Part shown: piece after piece, positions 1 through 7,957 of the stretch
How positions within the stretch are numbered: the stretch's first letter is position 1
How the letters are laid out: each line of letters begins with the position of its first letter
DNA from: Eubacterium sp.
Lineage (GTDB): Bacteria; Bacillota; Clostridia; Oscillospirales; Acutalibacteraceae
Assembly (NCBI GenBank): GCA_017445905.1
Contig: JAFSRX010000067.1
Coordinates: 1-64,000 of the forward strand
Direction: 5' to 3'
DNA: 64,000 nt
Position numbers and translations under genes: made by a program
Notes under the pieces: model-generated
Seen by the model: the letters and a program-made list of their open reading frames with translations, nothing else
Told to the model about the DNA's origin: nothing
Database searches by the model: none

Positions 1-158
1 AATCATTTCAAAAGCGATCAGCTCTTCGCTGTCGTCTTCATTACTGCTTCGCTCTCTTTCAAGAGCTGGAGTTTTGTTAACTCAATTTATTTTTAATCGG
101 GTTCCTTTTCATCGTTGTTTAATTTTCAAGGTCCTTGCCTGTTGCTCTCAACAAGCAG
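1..158 (-). other. probable 16S rRNA leader (5' part of an rrn transcript)
   Basis: On the minus strand the region contains CTTGAAAATTAAACA (130-116), a motif that regularly precedes 16S rRNA in Firmicutes rrn leaders. Just after the predicted start is an 8-bp hairpin (156-149 with 144-137). Further on, two 8-nt complementary blocks (68-61 and 26-19) could form a long-range stem. No open reading frame of note is present. The 16S gene itself would lie left of position 1 and is not seen. The call is an inference from the leader motif plus the strong promoter. Confidence 0.65.
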
Positions 159-165
159 CTTGATA

Positions 166-194
166 ATAATAGCAGATTGAATTCCATTTGTCAA
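166..194 (-). promoter_or_regulatory. sigma-A promoter of an rRNA operon reading out of the left edge
   Basis: On the minus strand a perfect -35 (TTGACA, 194-189) and a -10 (TATTAT, 171-166) are separated by exactly 17 nt. A-rich tracts lie upstream of the -35 (about 196-225), as in UP elements of rRNA promoters. The transcript would run leftward out of the window into the leader described at 1-158. No gene body is visible, so the rRNA assignment rests on the leader. Confidence 0.8.
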
Positions 195-334
195 CAACTT
201 TTTTCAAAAAATCTGTATTTTTTTAAATTGTAACATTTGTTACAATTTGTCTTAGTTCTATTGGAAAAAATAAGTACAAATTGCATTGATATATTTAAGG
301 GGAATTTCTATATATTAATGTTTAATTTATATAC

Positions 335-363
335 TTGATTTAATTAATAACATTTGATATAAT
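335..363 (+). promoter_or_regulatory. metA promoter
   Basis: TTGATT (335-340), 17 nt, then TATAAT (358-363). Transcription would start near 370, giving a leader of about 25 nt. That is too short for a SAM or T-box riboswitch and none is seen. It would also leave the ATG at 374 at the extreme 5' end of the mRNA, before the ribosome binding site, which favours the TTG start at 395. Confidence 0.7.
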
Positions 364-394
364 TGCATTCAGTATGACTAAGGAGGTTGATGTT

Positions 395-1309
395 TTGCCT
401 ATCAGAATTGATAACGAGCTTCCTGCTAAGCAGAGGCTTGAGATGGAGAACATTTTTGTTATGAGCAATTTGCGCGCTGATACGCAGGATATCAGACCGC
501 TTAAGATTATTATTCTTAACTTAATGCCAACAAAGCTTGAAACAGAAACTCAGTTACTGAGGCTGCTTTCAAATTCACCTCTTCAGCTTGATATTGATTT
601 TCTTCAGGTTGCTTCCCACGAATCGAAGAATGTTTCAAAGAGTCATATGGATAAATTCTATTATACTCTTGATGAAATTAAAGAAAACCGTTATGACGGA
701 ATGATTATTACAGGAGCTCCTGTTGAACAGTTAGAATACGAAGAGGTTGACTATTGGGATGAGCTTTGCACAATAATGGAATGGTCAAAAACCAATGTTT
801 ATTCTACATGGCATATTTGTTGGGGCGCACAGGCAGCTCTATATTATCATTACGGAATACCGAAATACAAAACAGAGAAAAAAGTTTTCGGTGTATTCCC
901 CCACTATTCACTTGATGAAACCCATCCTTTAATGAGAGGACTTGACGATTTATTCTACGTTCCTCATTCAAGACATACGGAAATAAGAATGTCCGACATC
1001 GCGCAGGTAAAAGACTTACAGATAATCTCATATAGTGAGTATTCCGGAGTACATATTATATCCGATATGGCGTGCAGAAAGTTTTTCATTACCGGTCACA
1101 GCGAATATGACAGAGATACTCTTGCAAAAGAATATTTCAGAGATGTTGAAAAAGGCATTGATATTGAGATGCCGTTCAACTATTTTCCGAACAATGATAT
1201 AAAACGTGTTCCACAAATGAACTGGAAAGGCGCGGCTAATATTCTTTTCAACAACTGGCTTAACTATTTTGTATATCAGAAAACGCCATATGATTTAAAT
1301 ACATTATAA
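395..1309 (+). CDS. metA: homoserine O-acetyltransferase (MetA family)
   Basis: Activates homoserine by O-acylation at the first committed step of methionine synthesis in the cytoplasm. The 304-aa product begins PIRIDNELPA like other MetA proteins. Cys142 (in HICWG) and His235/Glu237 (in TGHSEYD) match the catalytic Cys-His-Glu triad. Residue 111 is Glu (GAPVEQLEY), the residue known to favour acetyl-CoA over succinyl-CoA (Gly in the E. coli succinyl enzyme), so the product is probably O-acetylhomoserine. The start is the TTG at 395, 8 nt after AAGGAGG (380-386). An in-frame ATG at 374 lies before that site and is unlikely to be used. It is monocistronic, with its own promoter and a terminator shared with the convergent gene. 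Confidence 0.93.
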   Translation: MPIRIDNELPAKQRLEMENIFVMSNLRADTQDIRPLKIIILNLMPTKLETETQLLRLLSNSPLQLDIDFLQVASHESKNVSKSHMDKFYYTLDEIKENRYDGMIITGAPVEQLEYEEVDYWDELCTIMEWSKTNVYSTWHICWGAQAALYYHYGIPKYKTEKKVFGVFPHYSLDETHPLMRGLDDLFYVPHSRHTEIRMSDIAQVKDLQIISYSEYSGVHIISDMACRKFFITGHSEYDRDTLAKEYFRDVEKGIDIEMPFNYFPNNDIKRVPQMNWKGAANILFNNWLNYFVYQKTPYDLNTL

Positions 1310-1318
1310 TATTTAAAA

Positions 1319-1342
1319 ATGCTCTCGATTTCTCGAGAGCAT
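1319..1342. terminator. bidirectional rho-independent terminator
   Basis: A 10-bp perfect stem (1319-1328 with 1333-1342) with a 4-nt loop is flanked by A-runs on the left and T-runs on the right. It can terminate both metA (+) and the lipoprotein gene (-), whose stop codon is only a few bases away. Confidence 0.85.
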
Positions 1343-1347
1343 TTTTA

Positions 1348-2238
1348 TTATGCAAATTTAACTGTGCAATCTTTCTTAATTCTTCCCTTTTCTGTGGGCT
1401 GCCATTTCTTTCCGAGTTTAATATCACTTTCCTTCTTAGCAACATTAATCTCTTTCATACCGGTACAGTTAAAGAAAGCGTATTCACCAATTTGCTGAAT
1501 GTTTGAGCCAATATCTATCTTATCTAATTTATCATCATATGCAAAAGCATCTTTTCCGATAAACTCAATAGCTGCGGGCATTACAAAATTTTCAAGCTCG
1601 CTTGTTCTGAAAAATGCCTTTTCTTCGATTCTCTTAATAGTTGAAGGAGCAGAAGTAACATTAACAAAATAGCATTTATAGAAAGCTTTAGCAGCGATAG
1701 TTTCAACGCCTTCAGGAATATCATATGTAGGCTCGTTACTATACCATCCTGTTTTCTTATCTGTTTCAAGAATTACATTGCCGTACTTATCAAATTTTAC
1801 GCCCTTTGCAGGAGGATAATAAAGCAGAGTTTTCATATCCTTTGTAAACAATACGCCGTCAACAGCAGTAAAATACTGATTCTCTTCATCAACAACAAAT
1901 TCAGTTAATTTCTGGTTATTTGTCATCGACCAGGATTCAATTTCTTGAACATTTTTACCGATAGTAATTCTTTTTAAAGATTCCGCATTGCAAATACCAA
2001 AATCTGCAATCTTTGTTATTGGATAGGTTTTGCCGTCTATCTCGTATTCATCGGGAATAGTGTACTCATTAATAGTTGTTCTGTCGGTATAACCCGTAAT
2101 TGCAATTTCACCGTTTTCAACCTTGAATTTTGAATTATCAAGAGGATCAGTCGAGGTGAAACTCAACTTACATCCTGAAAAACAAGCTGCAATAACTGAG
2201 ATAGTAAGTAACAAAACGATTATTCTTTTAATTTTCAT
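1348..2238 (-). CDS. lipoprotein with BspA-type leucine-rich repeats
   Basis: A 296-aa predicted surface lipoprotein. The N-terminus is a type II signal peptide (hydrophobic residues 6-20, lipobox FSGC, lipidated Cys about 23). Residues about 60-280 carry irregular leucine-rich repeats of the BspA/LRR_5 type (patterns such as LKRITIGKNVQEIES and LDKIDIGSNIQQIGEYAF). Family members are surface adhesion or binding proteins; the ligand here is unknown. Its ATG overlaps the stop of the upstream transporter by 1 nt (TAATG) and has a GAGGAGG site inside that gene, so the two are translationally coupled. A role as a surface partner of the transporter is an inference from the coupling alone. Confidence 0.8.
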   Translation of the reverse strand: MKIKRIIVLLLTISVIAACFSGCKLSFTSTDPLDNSKFKVENGEIAITGYTDRTTINEYTIPDEYEIDGKTYPITKIADFGICNAESLKRITIGKNVQEIESWSMTNNQKLTEFVVDEENQYFTAVDGVLFTKDMKTLLYYPPAKGVKFDKYGNVILETDKKTGWYSNEPTYDIPEGVETIAAKAFYKCYFVNVTSAPSTIKRIEEKAFFRTSELENFVMPAAIEFIGKDAFAYDDKLDKIDIGSNIQQIGEYAFFNCTGMKEINVAKKESDIKLGKKWQPTEKGRIKKDCTVKFA

Positions 2239-3962
2239 TATGCAGTTACCTCCTCAGTTACTTCATCAAGCACTTCTTCGGTTTCATCAGCTACTTCTGT
2301 TTCGCCTTTAAGCTTTGCTTCTCTTTGAGCAATCTCTGCAACGCATTTATCGTGCATTTCAGCAGTAAGGTCGTAGAATAAGAACGGAAGTGTTGAAAGA
2401 ATTAATCCGACAACGCCAAGAATTACGTATGTTTCCATAACTTTTGTGAAAACAGTATTATCGAAAAGAACATCCCAGTCTGATGTGAATCCGCTGAGTC
2501 TGAAGAGAGCGGGAGCAACCAATCCAAGAAGCGTTGCGATGGGCGTTGTGAACCATCCGAAAATGTTAATCATATTGTCGGCACGCTCGCCTGTTTTCCA
2601 CTGATGATAGTCGAGAATATCGGCATTAAGTCCGTCTGTAATACCGTTACAAGCAGCGGACATACCGCTTCTCAGGAATATCATTAATGCAAGAAGAGGT
2701 ACGCTGTTACCATTATGTAGTCCAAGAAGATATCCCGCAGTGATAATCATCCATACTGTACGGAAAAAGATAATTGATTTCTTCTTATCGAATTTTTTAA
2801 CCATAAGCGGAGTTAAAAGGTTACCCGCAACAGATGATATACCAAGAAGACTGATAATACCAGTAAACCATTCAATACGAAGCGAATAGATTAAGCAATA
2901 GTTAATAACACCGTCTGCTATTGCATTCCATAAGCCGAACGTTCCTGCGATATTGACAATCCAAAAATATTTGTTTTTAAGAAGTGTTTTTGCACTCTTG
3001 CCAAAGCTGATTTTAGGAGTTGAATCTCTATTTTCAGCAACTCTTTCTTTAACACCGATAATAACAAATCCCATTAATACTGATGCAACAGAAATAATCG
3101 GAACGAAAATCTGGTATGATTTAATGCTGAGGTATCCGCCGGTTTGCTGAATCATAATCGGGAATATGATTCTGAATATTGAACGGAAGAAACCAAGGAA
3201 AATAGCACCGATTGAATAATACTTCTGACGTTCAACTGTATTAGGTGTGATAAGAGCGATAATAGCCTTCGGGTTATCCTGATACAACATTGAAAATCTT
3301 GTTCTTAAAGTGAATAAGAAATGTAGAATAACAAGCTTTGTTGTATATTCAAGTGTTGTTGGAACGAACGGAATGATGCATGTAATAATTGTTACAGGAA
3401 TTCCGTACATAACGAGGAAGGGCTTATATCTTCCATATTTCTGACAAAACTTAGCTCTTAAGAACCAGTTAACAAGTCCGCCAACACCTGTTATAACAAG
3501 AATATTTGCAATTATCTGAGGCAAGCCCTTGATAATTGATTCAAAAGGCGCTGATGGAATAAAGTAGAACGCAATTCCGATAACTGTGCAAGCAATGAAT
3601 GAAACAGATGCAATCTTAGCCTGCTTTTTTGAAAGATGACCGAGGTTTTCAAAAATCGTCATCGAAAGCGATTCAAGATACAGCGTTGCATATTTTACAA
3701 TAAGCGCAATTACCGTTATGATGGTAAAGTCCATCATTTTGATTTCAAAAATTGATCCGCAAAGATATCCTGCTGTAAATGCAACAGTATCATTGCAAAT
3801 AAATGTGAAACCGCAAATACCCATCATACCAAAGCAATATTGAAGGAACTCTTTAATGTTGGTATATTCGCCAGGTTTCGGAGTTTTCCAGTTAGTCTTG
3901 AGAGCAGTTATTAAATTGCCGACTATCTGTTTTAGTGACTTTTTTTCTTTAGTTTCTCCCAT
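2238..3962 (-). CDS. MFS transporter, glycoside-pentoside-hexuronide (GPH/MelB-like) type
   Basis: A 574-aa polytopic membrane protein with about 12 hydrophobic segments. The C-terminal half carries a GPH-like signature, DILDYHQWKTGERAD, which suggests cation-coupled sugar or glycoside uptake; the substrate cannot be read from sequence. The C-terminus is an unusual acidic tail (residues about 550-574, rich in Glu, Asp and Val). The start is placed at the ATG at 3962, preceded by AAAGGGGAG. The longer frame to 4067 would begin upstream of the promoter at 3994-4022. The BspA-type lipoprotein gene follows with a 1-nt overlap. Confidence 0.8.
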   Translation of the reverse strand: MGETKEKKSLKQIVGNLITALKTNWKTPKPGEYTNIKEFLQYCFGMMGICGFTFICNDTVAFTAGYLCGSIFEIKMMDFTIITVIALIVKYATLYLESLSMTIFENLGHLSKKQAKIASVSFIACTVIGIAFYFIPSAPFESIIKGLPQIIANILVITGVGGLVNWFLRAKFCQKYGRYKPFLVMYGIPVTIITCIIPFVPTTLEYTTKLVILHFLFTLRTRFSMLYQDNPKAIIALITPNTVERQKYYSIGAIFLGFFRSIFRIIFPIMIQQTGGYLSIKSYQIFVPIISVASVLMGFVIIGVKERVAENRDSTPKISFGKSAKTLLKNKYFWIVNIAGTFGLWNAIADGVINYCLIYSLRIEWFTGIISLLGISSVAGNLLTPLMVKKFDKKKSIIFFRTVWMIITAGYLLGLHNGNSVPLLALMIFLRSGMSAACNGITDGLNADILDYHQWKTGERADNMINIFGWFTTPIATLLGLVAPALFRLSGFTSDWDVLFDNTVFTKVMETYVILGVVGLILSTLPFLFYDLTAEMHDKCVAEIAQREAKLKGETEVADETEEVLDEVTEEVTA

Positions 3963-3993
3963 AGGGACTCCCCTTTCTTTTATTGTCTTATAT

Positions 3994-4022
3994 ATTATAT
4001 ATAAAAATATACAATATTTCAA
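3994..4022 (-). promoter_or_regulatory. promoter of the transporter-lipoprotein operon
   Basis: On the minus strand TTGAAA (4022-4017), 17 nt, then TATAAT (3999-3994). It lies between the WYL-gene terminator and the transporter start, so the two-gene operon is independent of the upstream cluster. Confidence 0.7.
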
Positions 4023-4057
4023 TACTAAGTAAATAAAATTTGTATAAAATATGAAAA

Positions 4058-4086
4058 GCACATCCAAAGAAAATCTTTGAATATGC
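4058..4086 (-). terminator. terminator ending the dgt-to-WYL gene series
   Basis: Read on the minus strand, a 12-bp stem with two G-U pairs (4086-4075 with 4069-4058) and a 5-nt loop is followed by TTTTCATATTTT. It lies about 65 nt after the WYL gene stop. Confidence 0.7.
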
Positions 4087-4151
4087 TTTTTTAAATTTAA
4101 GTGTCGAGTGATGTATTCAAGTTACCGCGTTCTGAATATATTAACGTATAA

Positions 4152-5138
4152 TTAATATAAAGCTGCTATGCTTTTTGCTTTTTCTTTAACTGATTTTGCA
4201 AGGGATTCAGGCTCGATAACCTTAATTTTGTCACCAAAGGTCATAATCCAGGAAACAAGACCGTCTGAAACTGCCGCATCTATCGTTGTTTTGAAATGGT
4301 CGGTATCAACAGCGGTAAGAGGAATTTTTGCGCCGAATCTATCCATTATTTCTTCTCTTAATTCAAGGTCACAAAGAAGCTCAACCTTTGAATTAACTCC
4401 TGAGAACATATTAAACATCTTGGAAGCGTAATCAGCAACATCAAAGGAGCCTTTATATTCGCTTATCTCTTCAACACATCTTGCGTCATCATCAAGCTTT
4501 TCAACTTTTTTCATACGGTCAAGCCTTAAATTCATAAAGTTATCGTATTTTGCATTATTGCAGACAAGATAATAATGGTCATCCTCCCAGATAAGAGCGT
4601 ATGGAGATACGGTGAAGGTTTTTTCTGTATATGACTTCTTATTTTCTTTATCAATATTTCTTCTTTTATATTTAAACGTAACCTGTTTTTTACTGATTAT
4701 CGCATCATTAAGAGCATCAATAACATAGTATATTTCTTCATTATCGCATTTTGTTTCAGAATCAATATAAACCTGGGATACAAGCTCCTCTGCCTGATTC
4801 TTTGAAACAAGTGTTTCAAGCTTTTCAACAAGTCTTTTAGTTTTATTGGGAGTTATAAATCCCGCAGATGTTACTGCGTCAATTAAAAGACGAACTTCGG
4901 GAAGTTCGAATTTTCTTGATGCAAGAAAAAATCCTTTTTTCGGAGAATAAGTTCTTACAATATCAAAGCCTACGCTTTTTAAAACCGCAATATCAGCGTA
5001 TATTGACTTTCTTTCGCAGAACATTCCGTCCTTCATCAAATAATCAATTAAATCAGTTGTTGAAAGCGGATTGTTTTCATCAGAATAATCAACTAAATAC
5101 TTATAGATAAGCAAAGTTTTTGTTTTTGAACTTGCCAT
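4152..5138 (-). CDS. WYL-domain transcriptional regulator
   Basis: A 328-aa cytoplasmic regulator. The N-terminal ~60 residues form a winged helix-turn-helix of the HTH_11/DeoR-like type (LLIYKYLVDYSDENNPLSTT onward). A WYL domain follows (about 140-215, with the ligand-contacting region ALIWEDDHYYLVCNN), then a WCX-type C-terminal extension. WYL regulators sense nucleic acids or small ligands in defence and DNA-damage loci, but here the neighbours are cell-wall genes and no target is evident. The ATG at 5138 is chosen because GAGGTG precedes it by 6 nt; an upstream GTG (5147) overlaps that site. It is the last gene of the series, 24 nt after the penicillin-binding protein. Confidence 0.8.
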   Translation of the reverse strand: MASSKTKTLLIYKYLVDYSDENNPLSTTDLIDYLMKDGMFCERKSIYADIAVLKSVGFDIVRTYSPKKGFFLASRKFELPEVRLLIDAVTSAGFITPNKTKRLVEKLETLVSKNQAEELVSQVYIDSETKCDNEEIYYVIDALNDAIISKKQVTFKYKRRNIDKENKKSYTEKTFTVSPYALIWEDDHYYLVCNNAKYDNFMNLRLDRMKKVEKLDDDARCVEEISEYKGSFDVADYASKMFNMFSGVNSKVELLCDLELREEIMDRFGAKIPLTAVDTDHFKTTIDAAVSDGLVSWIMTFGDKIKVIEPESLAKSVKEKAKSIAALY

Positions 5139-5162
5139 AATTATCACCTCGGTGAAATTATA

Positions 5163-6662
5163 TCACAAGTCGCTGAGCTTTTCAACAATATGTCGAAAAA
5201 CAGGAGCACAATCCTCGCTTCCGCTTTTTCCGTTTTCACACATAACAACAATAGCATATCTCGGATTATCATAGGGATAAACTCCTGCAAACCAGGTATT
5301 GAGTAATTCAGTTTTATTATTATATTGACCTGTTTGAGCAGTTGCTGTCTTCCCTGCTGACTTTCCCTTTTTGTCCTCAGCATTTTTACCTGTTCCGTTT
5401 GTTACAACATAGCGAAGACAATTAATCAATTCCTTACAATTGTTTTCTTCAAACACCTGTTTTTCGTCTTTATATTCATAATCTTTTATATCCCCGTTTT
5501 CATAAACATTTGACGTAACAAATCGGGTTTGATTTTTCCTTCCGCCATTTGCAATAGTACATAGCGCATAGCACATATGAAGAGGCGAAACTGTCAGCTT
5601 TCCCTGACCGAATCCAAAAAGAGCAAGTTCACCTTTTGATTTCAAGTCGTTTGTTGTCGGTAAACCAGACTGTTTGACAATCCAATCATTATATAAAACA
5701 ATATCTTCGTTAAATCCGAGTTTTTCAGCAGTGTCAATAAGTTTATCCTCGCCAAGTTTCAACGCCAGATTAACAAAATAGCAGTTACAGGAGTTTGCAA
5801 GTGCTGACTGCATATTCTGAAAAGAATGTTTATTGTTATTCTGACAAGAAAACTCGGAGTCCCCCACTATTGTATTTCCGTTGCAGGTATAGTAGAAATC
5901 AATATTATTTTCAAGGGCGCAGAGGGAAACAACAATTTTAAATACTGAGCCAACATTATAGTTTTCAAACGCTTTATTTACATAGCTTGTATCCGGTTTT
6001 GTTATACAGGATAGCACAAAAGAGTTTTTAACATCCATTACCACAACACAACCGCTTTCAATCTTATTAGCAGCTTCTATTGTAATACTTTCCACTTCTT
6101 TATTAATTGTTGTTTTAATTCCTCTCAAAGAGCTTTCGTTTTCTTCAAATATTTCACCTTCGGAGCCTTGCAGCATCCTTCCGAGTGCGTCAGTTGAAAA
6201 ACGAATCTTTCTATAGCCGTAGGGCTGAATATATTTCATCAAGCCAGAAGAAGATGATGACATCAGCTGCTTTGAAGCATATTCGCTTCCTTCTGTTTTT
6301 AATATATCAATGTATTTTGAATTGGTTGAACGGGATTTATCGACATCCTTAATTATCGGATATCCCTGTTTTAACTCATCAGTTATATCTTTAATCTCTG
6401 AAGAAGGAAAAATATTGTGTAAGTCGGTTAATGTTCTTGTGTTTGGTTTTAAAACGGCAATATATCTTTCAGCATTATTTGTCATTTTTTCACCGAGAGA
6501 ATAATAAACTGTCGGATAAAGCCTTTCAAGTGTTAAAACATAGCTATTATATCCTTTAGAAACAGCATAATTATTACTGAAAACCACGTATGCAATCCTT
6601 CCGGAAAGCGATGTTAAAAGAAGCGATATAACAACGCTGAAGCAAATAATTCTTTTTTTCAT
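5163..6662 (-). CDS. penicillin-binding protein, transpeptidase
   Basis: A 499-aa membrane-anchored D,D-transpeptidase that crosslinks peptidoglycan outside the membrane. One N-terminal hydrophobic helix (residues about 4-28) is the anchor. The transpeptidase domain (about 200-499) has the active-site SVFK (Ser239, Lys242) and SCN (Ser291-Asn293). The third motif reads KTA (438-440, in GKTATAQTG) instead of the usual KTG/KSG. The protein is shorter than class B enzymes such as PBP2/SpoVD, with a reduced N-terminal module. Its position after mltG and the U32 gene resembles the B. subtilis yrrL-to-pbpI region. The ATG at 6662 follows GGGAGGG, which is buried in the hairpin at 6668-6698. Confidence 0.88.
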   Translation of the reverse strand: MKKRIICFSVVISLLLTSLSGRIAYVVFSNNYAVSKGYNSYVLTLERLYPTVYYSLGEKMTNNAERYIAVLKPNTRTLTDLHNIFPSSEIKDITDELKQGYPIIKDVDKSRSTNSKYIDILKTEGSEYASKQLMSSSSSGLMKYIQPYGYRKIRFSTDALGRMLQGSEGEIFEENESSLRGIKTTINKEVESITIEAANKIESGCVVVMDVKNSFVLSCITKPDTSYVNKAFENYNVGSVFKIVVSLCALENNIDFYYTCNGNTIVGDSEFSCQNNNKHSFQNMQSALANSCNCYFVNLALKLGEDKLIDTAEKLGFNEDIVLYNDWIVKQSGLPTTNDLKSKGELALFGFGQGKLTVSPLHMCYALCTIANGGRKNQTRFVTSNVYENGDIKDYEYKDEKQVFEENNCKELINCLRYVVTNGTGKNAEDKKGKSAGKTATAQTGQYNNKTELLNTWFAGVYPYDNPRYAIVVMCENGKSGSEDCAPVFRHIVEKLSDL

Positions 6663-6667
6663 ATAAA

Positions 6668-6698
6668 AACCCTCCCGTATAGTATTTACGGAAGGGTT
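6668..6698 (-). terminator. hairpin with T-run overlapping the PBP ribosome binding site
   Basis: On the minus strand an 11-bp stem with one U-G pair (6698-6688 with 6678-6668) is followed by TTTTTAT. The 3' arm contains the GGGAGGG ribosome binding site of the penicillin-binding protein, whose ATG is at 6662-6660. The structure could act as a partial terminator after the U32 gene, as a translational block for the PBP, or both. Confidence 0.65.
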
Positions 6699-6706
6699 TA
6701 ATTTTA

Positions 6707-7939
6707 TTATTTTCGCTGAACTCTGAAAATTGCATCGGGTGAAATATCAACATCACATTTGAAAGAATAAATATCTGTTGCTTTGTTTGCAACATCACAA
6801 AATTCGCCGTCATTTTCATTAAACAGCTCTTCAACCTTTATCTGATAAGGCTTTTTATTCGGTTCAACAACTTCAAGAATATCGCCCTGATAAAATCTGT
6901 TTCTCTGTGCAACGGTTAATCTTCCGTTATCAAATGATTTATACAAAGCGCAGACATCCCAATTTCTGATATATCCGCCAGAATCAAGAACTTGTCCATT
7001 TTTAAGCTCGCCGAAATTGAATCCGTTTGTATATTCTCTGTGGCTCATTTTTTCCATTTCATCAAGAATCCACTGAGACGGCATAAACTCAGCTTTTCTG
7101 CCTGAAGCTAGATATTCATTTATAGCATTTCTATATGCATATGTAACAATCGCAGTATAGTATTCGCTTTTAGCTCTGCCTTCAATTTTGAATGAATCAA
7201 TTCCCGCTCTGTCAAGCTCAGGAATATGGTTTATCATACATAAGTCTTTAGAATTAAAGATATATGTTCCGCTTTCATCCTGATTAATCGGAAAATACTC
7301 GCCCGGTCTTTTTTCTTCAACAAGATAATATTTCCATCTGCAGGGCTGTGCGCAATCGCCTCTGTTTGCATCTCGTCCAACCATATAATCGGAAAGAATA
7401 CATCTTCCGCTGAAAGACATACACATAGCACCGTGAACAAACACTTCTATTTCAAGGTTGGGATTAGTTTTATCTCTTATTTCTTTTATTTCGTCGAGAG
7501 AAAGTTCTCTTGCTGTTACTATTCTTTTAGCGCCAAGCTCATATAGAGCATTTGCGCTTTCATAGTTCACTATACCAACCTGAGTTGACATATGAATATC
7601 AACATCAGGCGCATATTTTTTTGCAAGCGATAAAACGCCCATATCTGCAATAATCAGTGCATCCGCTTTTATGGAAGCAATGTATTTCAAATAATCAGGT
7701 AAATAAGGAAGCTCATTATTTCTTGGCAACGTGTTACAGGTAATATATATTTTTTTACCCATACTATGTGCTAAATCAACAGCTTCTTTTAACTTATCGA
7801 AACTAAAATTTGAGGGATTTGTTCTCATTCCGAACATTTCACCGCCGAGGTAAACGGCATCTGCACCAAATTTCAATGCAAGTTTAAGCCTTTCAAAATC
7901 GCCCGCAGGAGATAATAGTTCTAAATTCTGATTTGCCAT
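6707..7939 (-). CDS. U32-family peptidase / TrhP-like tRNA hydroxylation protein
   Basis: A 410-aa protein of peptidase family U32. It begins ELLSPAGDFERLKLALKFGA and carries the U32 signature EVFVHGAMCMSFSGRCILS with the following Cys-rich NRGDCAQPCRW (about 160-200). Family members such as E. coli TrhP/YegQ and B. subtilis YrrO hydroxylate U34 of tRNAs. Older annotation calls them collagenase-like proteases. The location directly after mltG matches B. subtilis yrrL...yrrN-yrrO, which favours the tRNA role; this is an inference. Only one U32 gene is present here, whereas B. subtilis has two. Confidence 0.85.
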   Translation of the reverse strand: MANQNLELLSPAGDFERLKLALKFGADAVYLGGEMFGMRTNPSNFSFDKLKEAVDLAHSMGKKIYITCNTLPRNNELPYLPDYLKYIASIKADALIIADMGVLSLAKKYAPDVDIHMSTQVGIVNYESANALYELGAKRIVTARELSLDEIKEIRDKTNPNLEIEVFVHGAMCMSFSGRCILSDYMVGRDANRGDCAQPCRWKYYLVEEKRPGEYFPINQDESGTYIFNSKDLCMINHIPELDRAGIDSFKIEGRAKSEYYTAIVTYAYRNAINEYLASGRKAEFMPSQWILDEMEKMSHREYTNGFNFGELKNGQVLDSGGYIRNWDVCALYKSFDNGRLTVAQRNRFYQGDILEVVEPNKKPYQIKVEELFNENDGEFCDVANKATDIYSFKCDVDISPDAIFRVQRK

Positions 7940-7957
7940 AAATAATTCACCTGCGTA

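Noticed and set aside
374..394. ATG at 374 as the metA start
   Set aside because: It precedes the AAGGAGG site and lies about 4 nt from the predicted transcription start; the TTG at 395 gives the family N-terminus and ideal spacing.
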